Shown here: positions 1-10,982 of the stretch, piece by piece
How positions within the stretch are numbered: the first letter of the stretch is position 1
Layout of the letters: every line of letters starts with the position of its first letter
Assembly (NCBI RefSeq): GCF_040954645.1
Contig: NC_092805.1
Span: 73,269,186-73,333,185 of the forward strand
Length of the DNA: 64,000 bases
DNA from: Diabrotica undecimpunctata
Lineage: Eukaryota; Arthropoda; Insecta; Coleoptera; Chrysomelidae
Reading direction: 5' to 3'
Program-made: the position numbers and the translations under genes
The notes under the pieces: generated by a model
What the model was told of the DNA's origin: nothing
What the model saw: only the letters and a program-made list of their open reading frames with translations
Databases searched by the model: none

Positions 1-183
1 GTGTTTAATTATAAAAGCAATTACAATGCCCAAATACCTGATGAACATCCACTGCACAGAGATGCATTAATTTGGGCAAAGTATATTGACCAGGTGACGT
101 GGTCGTATTGGCAAGACGTAAAAACAAACCTATGGAATAATATAGCAATTTATCAGTATTATGAATTATATCATCGTTTATAA
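1..183 (+). CDS. 3' end of an unrecognised coding sequence
   Basis: An open frame enters from the left edge and runs about 60 codons to a TAA at 181-183. The product is rich in Tyr, Trp and Asn (it ends YQYYELYHRL). An AATAAA poly(A) signal lies at 183-188, overlapping the stop, as expected for a compact transcript end. The 5' part lies outside the window, so the GTG at position 1 is not a real start. I do not recognise the family. It could be the last exon of a host gene or the end of an element or endogenous viral protein. Coding status is inferred from composition and the poly(A) signal only. Confidence 0.35.
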   Translation: MFNYKSNYNAQIPDEHPLHRDALIWAKYIDQVTWSYWQDVKTNLWNNIAIYQYYELYHRL

Positions 184-252
184 ATAAACTTTTATATTTG
201 GTACATTGTTTTTTCTTTAATTTCCTTAAATTTCAAGAGTAAAAACGACATT

Positions 253-278
253 GGCTAGGCTAGGCTAGGCTAGGCTAG
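253..278. repeat. Short (GGCTA)5 tandem repeat
   Basis: Five head-to-tail GGCTA units. Too short to be telomeric, and it is not the usual insect TTAGG. Confidence 0.8.
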
Positions 279-394
279 ATACGACTAAGCAAGTCTGTAC
301 ACAACAAGTTATTTTTTGACTCGCCACTACCAAAAAAAATTTCCAAGTCTCAATACTCATTTATTTCAATCACCCTGTACAAATTTAACTAAAA

Positions 395-735
395 GAAGAG
401 GAGATGAAGCGATAAGCGATGAGTTTTGCACTCGACATACAAGGTGGTCCGTTCCACTCAAAGACACCCCCTCTGGTCATTGTCGACCGATTCTTTTACT
501 TCTTCAGGACAGGTAAGACAAAGAAGAGACAAGTGAGACAGGTGTAAAAACATACAGGTAACGTAGGTGACAATTCTTCGGCTGAGAAGAAGAGATCTAG
601 AGATAAGCGACTAGTTCTTACGACCCTCTGGTCATTGTTGATCACTTCTTCGGGAGAGAAGAAGAAGAGATCAAGCGATAAGCGACCAGTTCTTACAACC
701 CTCTGGTCATTGTCGATCACTTCTTGTACTTCTTG
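395..735. repeat. Imperfect minisatellite, about 75-78 bp period
   Basis: The phrase CCCTCTGGTCATTGT recurs at about 468, 624 and 699, each followed by a GATCACTTCTT-like segment and preceded by AGCGATAAGCGA-like sequence. Spacings are 156 (two units) and 75 bp. The open frame on the minus strand here only reflects the repeat and is not called as a gene. Confidence 0.65.
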
Positions 736-947
736 TACACCCCCAAGGTCAAATCATGGCATCGATACCTTCGCATCGGAGACCCTGATGGACAGGTTAC
801 CAAAGTGCGTTTGAACCCCGCTTGCTATACTACTCTGGACACTAGACAGCAGATTAGGGAACTCCTCTTCCAGCAATAGGATTACTAATAGGTAAAATAA
901 GAGATTAAATGTGTTATAAATAAAACAAAGTTTATTATGCAAACGAT

Positions 948-1200
948 TTATTTTAGAATAGAATAGAAATATTCTTTATTGTCACTGAAAATTGAACAAT
1001 TTTATGGACAAAGCTTACAAAGAGTCAAAAAAGTAACAATAACAATTAAAATTTACTAAAATACATAAATCGTCAATATCACAAAAAAAAGATAATAAAA
1101 TATACAATCAATTGCAAAATTTAACTAAATTGCAAATTGCATAATAAAACTATACGAACTAGTTTACGAATAAGTTTAAGTTGCTGCATATAATACCCAA
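948..1200 (-). mobile_element. Probable 3' end of a non-LTR retrotransposon
   Basis: Read on the minus strand, this ends in GTGACAATAAAG followed by a TATTC-type short-unit tail (948-975). That is the usual 3' terminus of several insect LINE families, with AATAAA just before a simple-repeat tail. No coding part is attached. The LINE at 2326-3055 has the same orientation but lies more than 1 kb away, so I do not join them. Confidence 0.4.
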
Positions 1201-2325
1201 ATACATATATAAAAATACTTTAGTTGATTGTACCTAAACGTACTGTAATTTCTTAGTTTGTAACCGTTTCAAAAGATTTAGAAAATTCATTATAATTTCG
1301 ATTAATTTTTTTTTAATAAAATTCCTCCCGCCATCTATCCGCCAAGTACTTTAATTAACTCAAGGATTCTACTGTAATTCCAAATATATCCGTTAGATGA
1401 GAACGTTCATTAACTTGTCTATCGTCTCGATTTTTAGCGGAAAGGATATATATACCGTCTTTCTTTTTATCTCTTAACGTCAAACCGTCAAGACGTGATT
1501 TTGTTTGAGGTTTCTTATAAGAGGTAAGCCAAAAAAAATCCTTTTCCTTTCTATATTTTCAGATAAATATTTATTTTTAGACCCTTATCGTGAGGCTAGA
1601 GATATTAAATAATATACTTATTTGACTCGAAGTAATACATTCTAAACTCAGTCCAGTAATTCCTAATGGTATAAAAGGATTCCTAATAAAATGGTTTAAT
1701 CCAATCAATACTTAGAGGGTAAAAAGAGCCTTTTTCTTCCTAACCACCAGCAGTTGGATAAATCAGGTTGTACCAAATTTCATATTTCTATTCTCTATTG
1801 CGCAAGCGAGGAATATTTATGAACTTAGAAAATTAGTGAAGTGTCTTATTTTTATCTAAAATTATAATAGATATTCTTAGTTAATAAATAACTATATTTC
1901 TTTGAATGTGAACGAATTTCGAAATTTGGGATAATATATAAAATTCATTCTGAGTTTAACATCATGATATAGAACGTTTGTTTAATTACGATTCTAAAAT
2001 TAGCTTTATATAAACACTTATCATAACCAAATAATGTAAACATAAGTTGATATTTTAATGTCTTTCTGGAATGACATAATTTTTAAAGTGAGATCTTTTA
2101 ATAATGTTTTTTTGTTCATTACTAAGAAATAAGTGTTTTGTTGTAAAACTTTCTCTAAATTCTTATTTTTTTTTCTCGTCCCCCTTCGAGAATAAATAGG
2201 GGTGGCGCCCAATAATAAATTCTAAAATAATACACAATTTCTATATATGTTTGAAAGAACCACACCCACCTCTCTCCGACAAGAGCAACCTGTGGCCTTG
2301 GATATAAATTTGTAAGTACTCTATG
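1201..2325. other. AT-rich interval without a recognised gene
   Basis: I see no supported gene. A minus-strand stretch at about 1345-1510 stays open for roughly 50 codons with mixed composition, but it has no domain I recognise and no splice context. Confidence 0.5.
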
Positions 2326-3055
2326 CTACAAGTTATTCATTAAAAACTCTTCCACTGATAGATAGGCTTTTGTCAACTTAAGGAAAGAAGTTGTAGATTT
2401 AGGGAGATGGTTGTATAATTTTTTTGCCGAATATAATATATGTAGATTTTTTACTAACTCAGTGGATGGAATCGGTAAATACACATCAAAGCTTGAATTT
2501 CTGGTGTAGTAGTCAAGATTAGGTCTTGCTGGAAAAACATGTAGGTGTTTACGAATTAAGCAAACAGTTTCTAGAATATATAAAGAGGGAACAGTTAAAA
2601 TCCCGTGATTTTTGAAGTAGCTTCTGCAATGTGTTATGCTACTGAGGCCAAAAAGATACCGTATTGCTGTTTTTTGTAATTTTAAAATAACATCAGATTG
2701 GGCAGCTGTACTAGAACCCCAAAAAGGAAGGCCATATCGAAGATGAGACTCAAACAAAGGAAAATATGTTATTTCGGAAGATGCTAAATTGATTTCCTTC
2801 GAAACAGATCTTATTGTTTAGCAAGCTGAGGCTAGTTTCTTACTTAACAAATCGATATGAAGGGACCATTTAAGGTTGCTGTCTATAAAAATACCAAAAA
2901 ATTTTACAAAATCAACGATACTGATCTGGCTATTATTAAGAAGTAAGGGTTGAAGAGCTCTTTTATAGGATAATGCTACTATCTTATCCTCGTTAAAAGA
3001 GAGTAAATTAGAGTCGGACTAGGTTTTTATTTTAAGTAATCAGACCATTGTGATC
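2326..3055 (-). pseudogene. LINE reverse transcriptase, C-terminal fragment
   Basis: The minus strand encodes the end of a LINE ORF2. Around 2990-2880 there is the post-catalytic segment with a FFGIFIDSNLKW-type motif (LGV.LD..L.W in relatives). Then comes the FESHLRYGLPFWG motif near 2757 and a C-terminal tail ending LMNNL at 2326. An in-frame TAG interrupts it near 2820. The catalytic palm is absent, so this is a 5'-truncated copy. Its 5' end abuts the P-element-type transposase relic at about 3057, suggesting it inserted there. The clade is CR1/Jockey-like judging from the FESHLRYG...WG motif; I cannot be more precise. Confidence 0.75.
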
Positions 3056-3056
3056 T

Positions 3057-3990
3057 AATTTTAGGAGAATATTCCCTAGATACTGTTTGTTTTGTAGTTT
3101 TATTAAACAAACGATTAATTCATTGTTCATTTGGTCCAAATTGTTCCATAATTGTATAAACTTGGTCTTCATTAAATAAATTTTTTGATAGCTCTTTTAC
3201 GATACTACTCAACTTAAAAATTATTTTCCCTGAGCCCAAACCCTTTTTTGTAATCTCCGCACTTTTGTTTAGTTTTAAATATATTCTTAGCAGAAAGTAT
3301 TTGGATGTGCCTCCTAATTTTTTTCTTTCTTTGAGTTTCTAAAAAAATAAGAGATTCTAATAATAAAACAATATATTTTTGATATTAAAAAATATTACAA
3401 AAGAAGTAAATTTGGTAAGTTGGTACCCTACACACTTTTAATTTTCTACTTTTCTTCTCAAAATAAATATACCTTCTTATGTATGTATGTTTGAAAACGG
3501 TCTCTGTCTATAGAGATCAAAACGTCAGTGAATAAATACGCAAATAAATATATTGTACCTTATTTATGTTATGCCATATCTTTACAAAATACACTCATTA
3601 TGTTGCATTGACTTACCTTGTAAACATGGTGCTTTTCTTTTACCAGTGGGGGTATTTTTGGAAGTAGATGGATTTTCTGTTGAACTGGGTAATATCTCCG
3701 AGTCATATGGAGTTTCATTGGGATTGTAAGCTACATCAAATTCACCACCTAGACTACAAAATTATGAAACAACATATAAACACCTTATCTTATATTCTTA
3801 ATAAGCTTTGGACAAAATTAAAATAAACATAATGCAAATAAACTTACATATCTTTGTCTAACAATAGTTTTACTAGGAATGGCACCAGACTTCAACCTTG
3901 ATTTTGAAGATGATGACATGTTAAAATCTTCCTCTCTAAAATGTTCAGAACATAATTTTTTTATATAATTATGTTTATTTACAATCTTCC
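3057..3990 (-). pseudogene. THAP-domain P-element-type transposase, spliced, decayed
   Basis: Three exon-like pieces on the minus strand. Exon A (about 3985-3848) carries the second half of a THAP zinc finger: a Trp, then CSEHF, then a Phe and RLKSGAIPS, ending at a GTAAGT donor (3847). Exon B (3753-3617) follows a TTTTGTAG acceptor and ends CCATGTTTACAAG|GTAAGT. Exon C begins at 3340 after a TTTTTTTAG acceptor with a basic, coiled-coil-like stretch (TQRKKKIRRHIQIL) and runs to REYSPKIRS near 3060, resembling the YSPE(I/L)R.FA motif of THAP9/P-element transposases. The B-C junction is in phase (CAA-G|AA). The A-B junction is off by one base by my count, and exon C has a stop and a frame change. 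The catalytic part is missing and a LINE fragment takes its place. The first CxxC of the finger is also missing, next to the LINE at 4040-5400. Confidence 0.65.
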
Positions 3991-4039
3991 AGAGTATTAA
4001 GTAAATGTGTTACAGGTTTTGCGCGTGAAAGAGAGACAT

Positions 4040-5400
4040 GCAATGATGATTCTTTTTTGGTTTAGTTTTGAAGTAGGTCTTGGGGCCAGGTTCTATCAAG
4101 TCTTCTTGTGGCTGGACCATTGTTGAATAATTCCCTCCCTACTAGCTCATTTTTATGGTGAATGGTACGTTCATTTTGTGACTCATTGGCTCGACGGGTA
4201 TCTTCTCCGATGAAAGGAATCTTCAAGTCGTAGTGAAGTGTTTGATTACTTTCGTACTATGGTGCATCCACTATCGATCTTAGCACTTTAGCCTGGAATC
4301 TTTGGATAATATCCAGCGACGTTGGCTTTGCACAACCCCATAGGTGTAGTCCGTAGAACCAGATAGGTTTTAGTATGGCTTTATATGGAAGAATTTTGTT
4401 TTGGATGTTAAGTTTTGATTTACGTCCAAGAAGCCAATACATTTGTCGGAATTTTAAGTCGAGCTGCCTTCTTTTGGTCTGAATATGTTTCTTCCAAGTG
4501 AGACGTTGGTCAATATGGAGGCCAAGGTATCTAGCGTCTGTTACTGTTGGTATTCTTACATTTTCCATCCTTCGAGTATGTTCAGATGATGTTGCAGGTT
4601 TTGTGAGGCTTGTATGGGATCTTCATTTACAGCTAGTATTGCTACTTCATTACCAAAGGAAGCGATTGTAGTATTATTAGTCTCTGGTATATCGGCTGTG
4701 TAGAGTGAGAAAAGCAGCAGCCCTAGAACACTACCCAGCGGGGCTCCGGAGTTGATAGAACAGAGGTTGGATTGTTGGTCTTTGAATTTTACAGAGAAAT
4801 ATCTATTTGATATATAGGATTTAAGTAGGAGGAAATAGTTTCTGGATAGTGCTATTTTTACTTTGTAAAGCAGACCTCTGTGCCAAACTTTGTCAAACGC
4901 TTGTGAGATGTCTAGAAATACAGCGTTGCAGTATTTCTTTTCTTCAAGACTTTTTGATATTTCTTTTATGATTCGATGAACTTGTTCGGTAGTGGAGTGA
5001 TTTTCCCAAAAACCAAACTGATGTTTTGGAAGTAATGTTAGGAATTCATGATCTGCGTATATCCTTTGTAGCAGCAATCTTTCAAAAACTTTGCTTACGG
5101 TTGGAAGTAGGCTGATGGGTCGATAAGATGTTACTTCATTTGGCTCTTTTCCTGACTTCAGCAAACTTCCATATTTTTGGAAAGTATGATAAGCTTAGCA
5201 TGCGGTTGAATATAACGGTTAAATATAACTGTTAGCAATTGATTTTCTGGAATGTTTGATATAGGAGTACTTGTGGGTTGCCAGTATATGTGGTTTGGTG
5301 CATGTTCGGATGTGTATTCTAGTGGAGAATATTGTTGGGGAGTTGGGAGATGTTCCTGGATGTTTGTTAATAGTGGACCTGCTGCTTACCTGTAATTTCT
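4040..5400 (-). pseudogene. Jockey-type LINE, partial ORF2 (reverse transcriptase)
   Basis: The minus strand encodes most of a Jockey-clade reverse transcriptase. Visible segments are YRPISLLPTVSKVFE (about 5120), FLDISQAFDKVWH (4910), the GVPQGS-type motif changed to GAPLGSVLG (4735), and the catalytic box, normally FADD, changed to FGNE (about 4650). A frame change near 4565 leads to ARYLGLHIDQRLTWKKHI, the KPIWFYGLHLWG motif (4350), and a tail with LVGREFFN/RRLDRTWP-like sequence ending near 4040. Residual coding continues upstream to about 5400, and no endonuclease is seen. The mutated catalytic aspartates and frameshift mean it is dead. It lies directly upstream of the THAP relic. Confidence 0.85.
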
Positions 5401-6183
5401 GCTGATACTACAATAGACACTGATTGTTTGTGTTCCGTGTGTGTGAATTATTCATTGTAGAAAACAAAATTTTGACACGCCACTGCCACTTTACTGTTTA
5501 TTTTAATAACTAGAATTTTAATAATTAGATTTCAATTGGTCTTATCGGTGGTCACTTTTTGTTATCGCACTCGGCGGAATACGTCCTTACTCTACGATAT
5601 TTAAGTGAACACTATATAGAACATAAATCTATTTATTTATCATTTTCTACCTTTTATTTAAACACTTTCGGTCACATAAATTTACATTACTTTATTTGCC
5701 ATAGTTAACTAATGAGTATTACATTAGTCAAAGTCAACAAAATTTGAAATTTTCTAGTTCTTCTTTCACACTTAAGATACAGTTTATAAAAGAAATTTTC
5801 ATTACGCCACGAGTTTGAAGTGTAGTGACCTTGGTCAACAAGCAAAAAAAAATAATTTTTATTTCTAATTTGTAATAATTAATTTGTTTTGTGGGAAAGG
5901 CCACAAGCAGTACAGCTTACCATGGTGATAAGGTTTTATAATATATTTTATATTATAAAAACTATATATACCATTTTTCAAAGTAAAACACTTGCACGTC
6001 ACGATTTATACAAAGTGACGTCACTTGTATTTAAAATTTCCAGAACATCAACCTTAGAATTCAAATTTCCTAACACAGCTAATAATACGAAAATCGTACG
6101 GAACTGCTTGATCTTTCATAGGCATCAGCATAATGCAATAATCAGAAAAATGTAATCATCATTGTAAATTTTAGAATTATATT
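5401..6183. other. Interval without a recognised gene
   Basis: AT-rich sequence between the LINE and the hAT element. A short plus-strand frame at 5889-6155 shows no domain, and I do not support it as a gene. Confidence 0.5.
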
Positions 6184-6191
6184 GATTAAAT

Positions 6192-8134
6192 CAGTGATTC
6201 CCAACCTGGGGGCGATCGCCCCCCGGGGAGCGATTTGAGATATTCAGGGGGGCGATAGAGCGAAGAGGGCGATACGAGGGGCGTTTAGCATCCGGAAAAC
6301 GAGAAATGGGTAAATGAGAAAAATAATAAAAGAGAAAAAAAAATACAATACTTTCGATCGGATATCCATAGGATAATAAAAAGTAAATATATGTATACCA
6401 ATGCAGGTAATAATAACACAAACATCTCGTCTAGTCACAGAGAGCTATGAATCATAATACAATTTAATTCTATACATTATCGTTATAATTATACATTATA
6501 ACGAATTCTGCATTTTCCTTTGATCGAGCTTTCGTATTGTGCGATTATCTGCACAAAAAAGAAAGAGAGAAGTGGGATAAGAATGATGAGAAGTAGGTAC
6601 TGCTCCTGCCGATCTGACTCGAACAAAAAGCGAACGGCCGAGGTTGTCGTCGCTTCAAATGCGGAGTCTTTCGTTCCCGAGTTTTGTATTGTGGTATATA
6701 AAGTTGTTTTGTTTCAACTGACAGTCATTGTGTTCAGTGACTTAAAAAGTGCCAAGCCGCACACAATTGGAGAACTCATCCTCCCAGCTGCCAAAGAGAT
6801 AGTTGATACTATGTTGGGACCCAGTCAGGCCGGCCAAGTAACAGATGCAGTTCCTCTCAGCAATAATACTGTCTCCAGAAGGATTGATGAAATGGGAGCG
6901 AATGTCGAAGATGTTTTCTGCAACAAATTAAAAAGCAGAGAGTTTACTGTGCAACTTGACGAGAGTACCCTGAGTTACAGCACAGCTTTGCTGCTGTCAT
7001 ATGTCCGATTCATTGACGACAATGAAGAAATGGCCAAGGAAATGCTGTTTGTTAAAAGTCTGATTACTGATACAAAAGGATATTCCATATTTGAGATCGT
7101 TAAGAGATTTTTTGAGAAAAAAGAGATTCCCTTATTAAATATGATCGCCTTTGCTACTGACGGTGCAGCAGCAATGATAGGACGCCATCGGGGATTTATT
7201 GCACATCTGAAACAAGCAGTACCTGGAGTTTTGTGTGTTCACTGCGTCATTCACAGAGAGCATTTGGCTGCCAAGAATTTAAGTGGGAGGTTGCACGATT
7301 CTCTTCCACTTGTCATAGATGCGGTAAATAAAATTAATAACCAAATAATGATCGAATATTTCGTACACTTTGTGAAGAAAATGATGAGATATTTAATACA
7401 TTGCTACTACATATGGAAGTCCGCTGGCTTTCTAAAGGCAATTGCTTAAGGCGGCTCTTCAGCCTCATGGATACTGTTATTGAATTTCTTAATACTACTG
7501 ACCCCACACTGAGTACAGAATTACAAGAGAAGCGAAATGACATCGCTTACTTATCAGATATTTTTCAAAAATTAAATGAAATGAACCTGCAACTACAGGG
7601 AAAGAACATAAATATGGCCAAAGCGAAGGGAATAGTCGGAGCATTCATTGACAAACTATCTATTTTTGAAGAAAATATGCAGAGAAGAGATCTGACCAAA
7701 TTCCCCAACTTGAAATCTTCTTGTGTTGATTCTGAGGATCTTCAAACATACTGCCTTCACCTTCAAACACTGAAAGAAGATCTGCAGTCCCGATTCCAAG
7801 ATTTGACTAGTCTGAAAGTGCCAACTTGGTTTATCAATCTTTTCAGCGTGGCAGTTTCAACGGTATGTCCTCTTCAAGAAAACTTGATTGATTTGAGACT
7901 TGATGTTGAAATTGAAAGTTTGTTTCGGGAGTGTGGTACGAAAGATTTTGGCCGCAGATAAAAGAAGAAGTGTATCCAATCTTGTGGAATGCAATCAAAT
8001 TATTATTATTGGCATTCCCCACAACATATCTAGTGGAGAAAGGTTTTAGTTCTATGTGTATATTGAAAAACAGACAAAGAAATAGGCTCGACATAATAGA
8101 AAGAGGATCATGGGAAAAAGGTTGGGAACCACTG
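6192..8134 (+). mobile_element. hAT transposon with terminal inverted repeats and 8-bp target duplication
   Basis: The ends are CAGTGATTCCCAACCT (6192-6207) and, on the other strand, CAGTGGTTCCCAACCT (8119-8134), matching at 15 of 16 bases. The element is flanked on both sides by the identical octamer GATTAAAT (6184-6191 and 8135-8142), the length expected for hAT insertion. Just inside the left end is a G/C-rich palindromic block (GGGGGCGATCGCCCCC). The element is 1943 bp and holds a hAT transposase with frameshifts. The perfect duplication suggests a fairly young insertion. Confidence 0.93.
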
Positions 8135-8140
8135 GATTAA
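6520..8140 (+). pseudogene. hAT transposase (ZBED/SCAND3-like), frameshifted
   Basis: Three successive reading frames make one protein. Frame 1 (to about 7400) has the first catalytic region VQLDEST (about 6950), the second aspartate in FATDGAAAMIGRHRGF (7150-7200) and the CVHCVIHREHLAAKNL segment. Frame 2 (from 7401) starts with HMEVRWLSKGNCLRRLF, a typical hAT block. Frame 3 (from 7931) carries the C-terminal hAT dimerisation region with AFPTTYLVEKGFSSM, containing the expected acidic residue. Breaks lie near 7330-7400 and 7940. The stop codon falls inside the right inverted repeat. No clear N-terminal BED zinc finger can be read. Relatives are annotated in animals as SCAN domain-containing 3 or ZBED5-like. 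It is likely inactive because of the frameshifts, unless they are assembly errors. Confidence 0.85.
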
Positions 8141-8142
8141 AT

Positions 8143-8812
8143 AACCAAAAACATTTGTTATTATTAATAATATAAATTTTATGAAATAACTCTTTAAGTC
8201 TAATATTCCACAAAATAATAATTTTAATGAAATATATTAGACAATTGTACGCAACTGATACGGAATTACTTAAAATTTTATTGACAGTTTTAAGCGTGTT
8301 AAAAGTGTATAAAGTGTTGCCGCTTTTTTTAGAGTAGGAATTTTGTTTATATTTTGATTTCTTACACAATTTGATCATAATATAATATATATTAATAAAT
8401 TGTATTTATAAATACATATTAAATTTAGATTATTAGCTTTAAAAATTAATTATTGTTGTGTATTGTGATTGTGCTATGCCAAAACAAAAATAGTCTGTAG
8501 AAAGCTGATAAGGTTTCATATAAGATAGATTATTTTGAACAAGAAATAATGGCGGGACGTTTTTACTATTGAAGCCCTAAAGAGATAAGTTTAAAATATA
8601 TAATATATAATTTTGTATCAAAATGTTTTCTTATGTATTTTAGTGTGTTACAGTAGTCTTAAAACTAAGCGTATTTACTGTTAGTATAATAGTTTGACAA
8701 AAATTTGACATTTTAAAAATTCCTCACTAACTATTCTGATGTTTTGGCAACGCTGTGGGGTTCTGACGACGTAAATCTTGAATGACGTGTAAGCTTTTTT
8801 ATATGAAAAATG
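8143..8812. other. AT-rich interval without a recognised gene
   Basis: Nothing recognisable on either strand between the hAT element and the TA microsatellite. Confidence 0.5.

Positions 8813-8871
<59 letters not shown>
8813..8871. repeat. (TA)n microsatellite at the left edge of the Penelope-like element
   Basis: About 29 uninterrupted TA units. The outer edge of the inverted Penelope-like structure starts immediately to the right, and a second TA tract lies near the far end at 18593-18671. Confidence 0.9.
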
Positions 8872-8874
<3 letters not shown>

Positions 8875-8939
8875 GTTTTGGATGGGTTGGAGTCAATAAA
8901 AGGGGTATTGGTTAACTATTTATTATCTCGAGCTTTCAA

Positions 8940-9131
8940 TTGTGTTTACAATTCTTATCAAGAGCTGCTAAAAAAGACAAAATATCTTACAAAGTTGAAC
9001 TAGAAAGAAAAAAAATTTTTATTAACTCACCAAATAACATTAGTTTGGTTAATAAAATTGCTGCAAATAAATTTCAAAAAGAATTAATACTAAAATGCCC
9101 TTATCTAATAAATTCTTCCCTGAAATTTTAA
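8940..9131 (+). CDS. Short frame in the left Penelope arm, function unknown
   Basis: This 63-codon frame (MCLQFLSRAAKK..., ending NSSLKF) is conserved in the opposite arm (18437-18243, minus strand) with only a few substitutions. That argues it derives from coding sequence of the element, perhaps the N-terminal part of its polyprotein. It lacks a recognisable domain. I infer it belongs to the Penelope-like element from its position only. Confidence 0.4.
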   Translation: MCLQFLSRAAKKDKISYKVELERKKIFINSPNNISLVNKIAANKFQKELILKCPYLINSSLKF

Positions 9132-9350
9132 TAATTTTGAAAACAATTTCTTAACAAAAATAATTGAATTTATAAATAGTTTTAAGTTGACAATTATATT
9201 GTCAAAAATAAAATTTTGTTTAAAAATTCTTTTTTGTTTAGTAACAAAAAAGAAGAAGATTTATTCACCATTGATAGATGTCTGAAAAAATGTAACAGAT
9301 ATATGGAAAATTAAATAAAAATGTGATATTTTTCAAGTTTCATTTATAAA

Positions 9351-9716
9351 TTATAAAGAAATAATATAATTATAAATTTTGCTTAGATTTTGAATTTCTG
9401 ATCTTTTGTTTAAATTATTATAACTTTTGCTAATACAAACCATTTCCAAAAAAGTCCTTTTGAATTTATTACTTTCACTACATAAAATTTTAATGTTATC
9501 AAAATCCATAATATGGTCTTTATCGATTACATGCTCTGCCAAAGCACAAGATGGTTTTTTAAATCTGCAATCACTTTTGTGAGAAATAATGCGATTTGAA
9601 AGATTTCTTCCGGTCTCACCAACATAGTCAGCTTCACACTGAGTACAACTAATGCTGTATACTACATTCGTTTTTTCAAATTTGTCTATAGTATATATAT
9701 ATTTTTGATGTAACAT
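9351..9716 (-). pseudogene. Penelope-like GIY-YIG endonuclease domain, left arm
   Basis: Minus-strand product of about 121 residues. It has VVYSISCTQCEADYVGETGR (the GIY-YIG core with the CxxC typical of Penelope-like proteins), then NRIISHK, a central CALAEHVIDKDHIMDF segment (H..H-like) and FKRTFLEMVCI carrying the conserved Glu. In intact elements this domain follows the RT on the same strand. Here the RT begins on the opposite strand only a few bases away (about 9721), so this is an inverted duplicate of the C-terminus rather than part of the adjacent ORF. A nearly identical domain is at 17300-17590 plus. Confidence 0.85.
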
Positions 9717-9720
9717 CTCT

Positions 9721-10472
9721 TTTTACCAATTTACTTTTAGATTTAATCATAAGTAGTGTTGAAAAACATTGGAATGAGATTTCGCAACACACTAATATTA
9801 ACTTATTACATTTCAAAACACTTATCAACTTTGTTTTTGATTCTAATATTTTTATATTTAATGGTGTCTTTTATAAAAAAATTTTTGGTAGTCCTATGGG
9901 ATCTAGTCTTTCACCCATTCTAAGTAGCTATGTCATGGATGATGTCATTAGTGATTGTATCAACAATTGCACTTTTTTCATTCCTTTTGTTAAAAGATAT
10001 GTAGATGATTTAGTTTTGGCACTTTCTAAACACAAAATTCATGAAAAAGTCAACATTTTCAACAATCATAATCAACATATACAATTTACAGTTGAGGAAG
10101 AGGTAGATAATTCTCTACCATTCCTTGACATGAGAATTGTAAGAAATACAGACAATATGTTGAAAACCAGACGGTTCAGAAAACCCATATGTAGTAATAG
10201 ATTTATAAGCTATTACTCTCATCATCTAAATAAGATGAAAATGAACCTTATAACAGGATTAAAAGAACGTGTTTTAAAACTTTCTCATCCAGATTATCTA
10301 CATGAAGATCTTCAATTGTTAAAAAATATTTTAATTGAAAACTCTTATCCTCCAGATATGCTGCATAGGATGCTTTTTTCTAATATTGTTTGTATCTAAC
10401 AATCAGAACATCTATTATCATTCACTACCTTTTATACCATCATTAACACCTAAATTAATACAAACACTAAAG
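9721..10472 (+). pseudogene. Penelope-like reverse transcriptase, partial
   Basis: An open plus-strand frame starts without ATG near 9721. It contains FGSPMGSSLSPILSSYVMDD (RT motif 4 region, about 9885-9945), the catalytic box KRYVDDLVLAL (about 9990) and NSLPFLDMRI, all typical of Penelope-like RTs. The frame hits a stop at 10397, but the next frame continues with YYHSLPFIPSLTPKL to the BEL insertion point at 10473-10477. The same protein resumes at 17227 and leads into the endonuclease. The N-terminal fingers are missing or replaced by the inverted arm. Confidence 0.85.
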
Positions 10473-10477
10473 GTTAT

Positions 10478-10951
10478 TAAATGAGCTTTAAATTCTATAA
10501 CAGAAACACTCACTCATAATTGTTTATTTAGGTGCTGGTATAATTTTAATATGAAAATAAGTTATATGTAAATTTATCAATTAATACAAATACTGTGTGT
10601 GTATGCAATCAAATTACGGTACCTGTGATGTTGATGTAACAATTCTTCTTCCGCAGTGCACTGGGTTGACTCGGGAACAGAATCTTCTCAAAAGGGTCGC
10701 GTGGTCAGGTTACACAAAAATACTGAAGTGTTTAGCGCGCTGATTTATACAAGACTGTAACTAAGATTGAAGTGCGTGTCGTCCCGTAGCTTTGCTCCCT
10801 TAAGACTTTTAGGGGGGGGCGGACTGTACAGGTCCGTATTAATTCACGATTGACAAGACATACACCCACGTTAATTAAAGAATTAAATATAAAAATAAAA
10901 TAATAAAAATTATTAATAAAAAACTAAGAATATATGTGGAGGGACGTAACA
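10478..10951 (-). repeat. BEL/Pao 3' LTR
   Basis: Matches 16749-17221 almost base for base, including a G-rich run (AGGGGGGGCGG) and the end GGAGGGACGTAACA. On the element strand this is the downstream LTR. Confidence 0.93.
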
Positions 10952-10967
10952 TTCCCACCCACCAAAA
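10952..10967 (-). promoter_or_regulatory. BEL/Pao polypurine tract
   Basis: On the minus strand GGTGGGTGGGAA lies immediately upstream of the 3' LTR, the place of the plus-strand primer. Confidence 0.7.
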
Positions 10968-10982
10968 TGCATATTTGCATTT

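Noticed and set aside
253..278. Possible telomeric repeat (GGCTA)n
   Set aside because: Five units only, and not a known arthropod telomere motif.
5889..6155. Plus-strand 88-codon frame
   Set aside because: AT-rich composition, no domain, no splice or poly(A) context.
10796..10821. G-quadruplex or regulatory reading of the AGGGGGGG run in the BEL LTR
   Set aside because: A single G run present in both LTRs, with no set of four runs.
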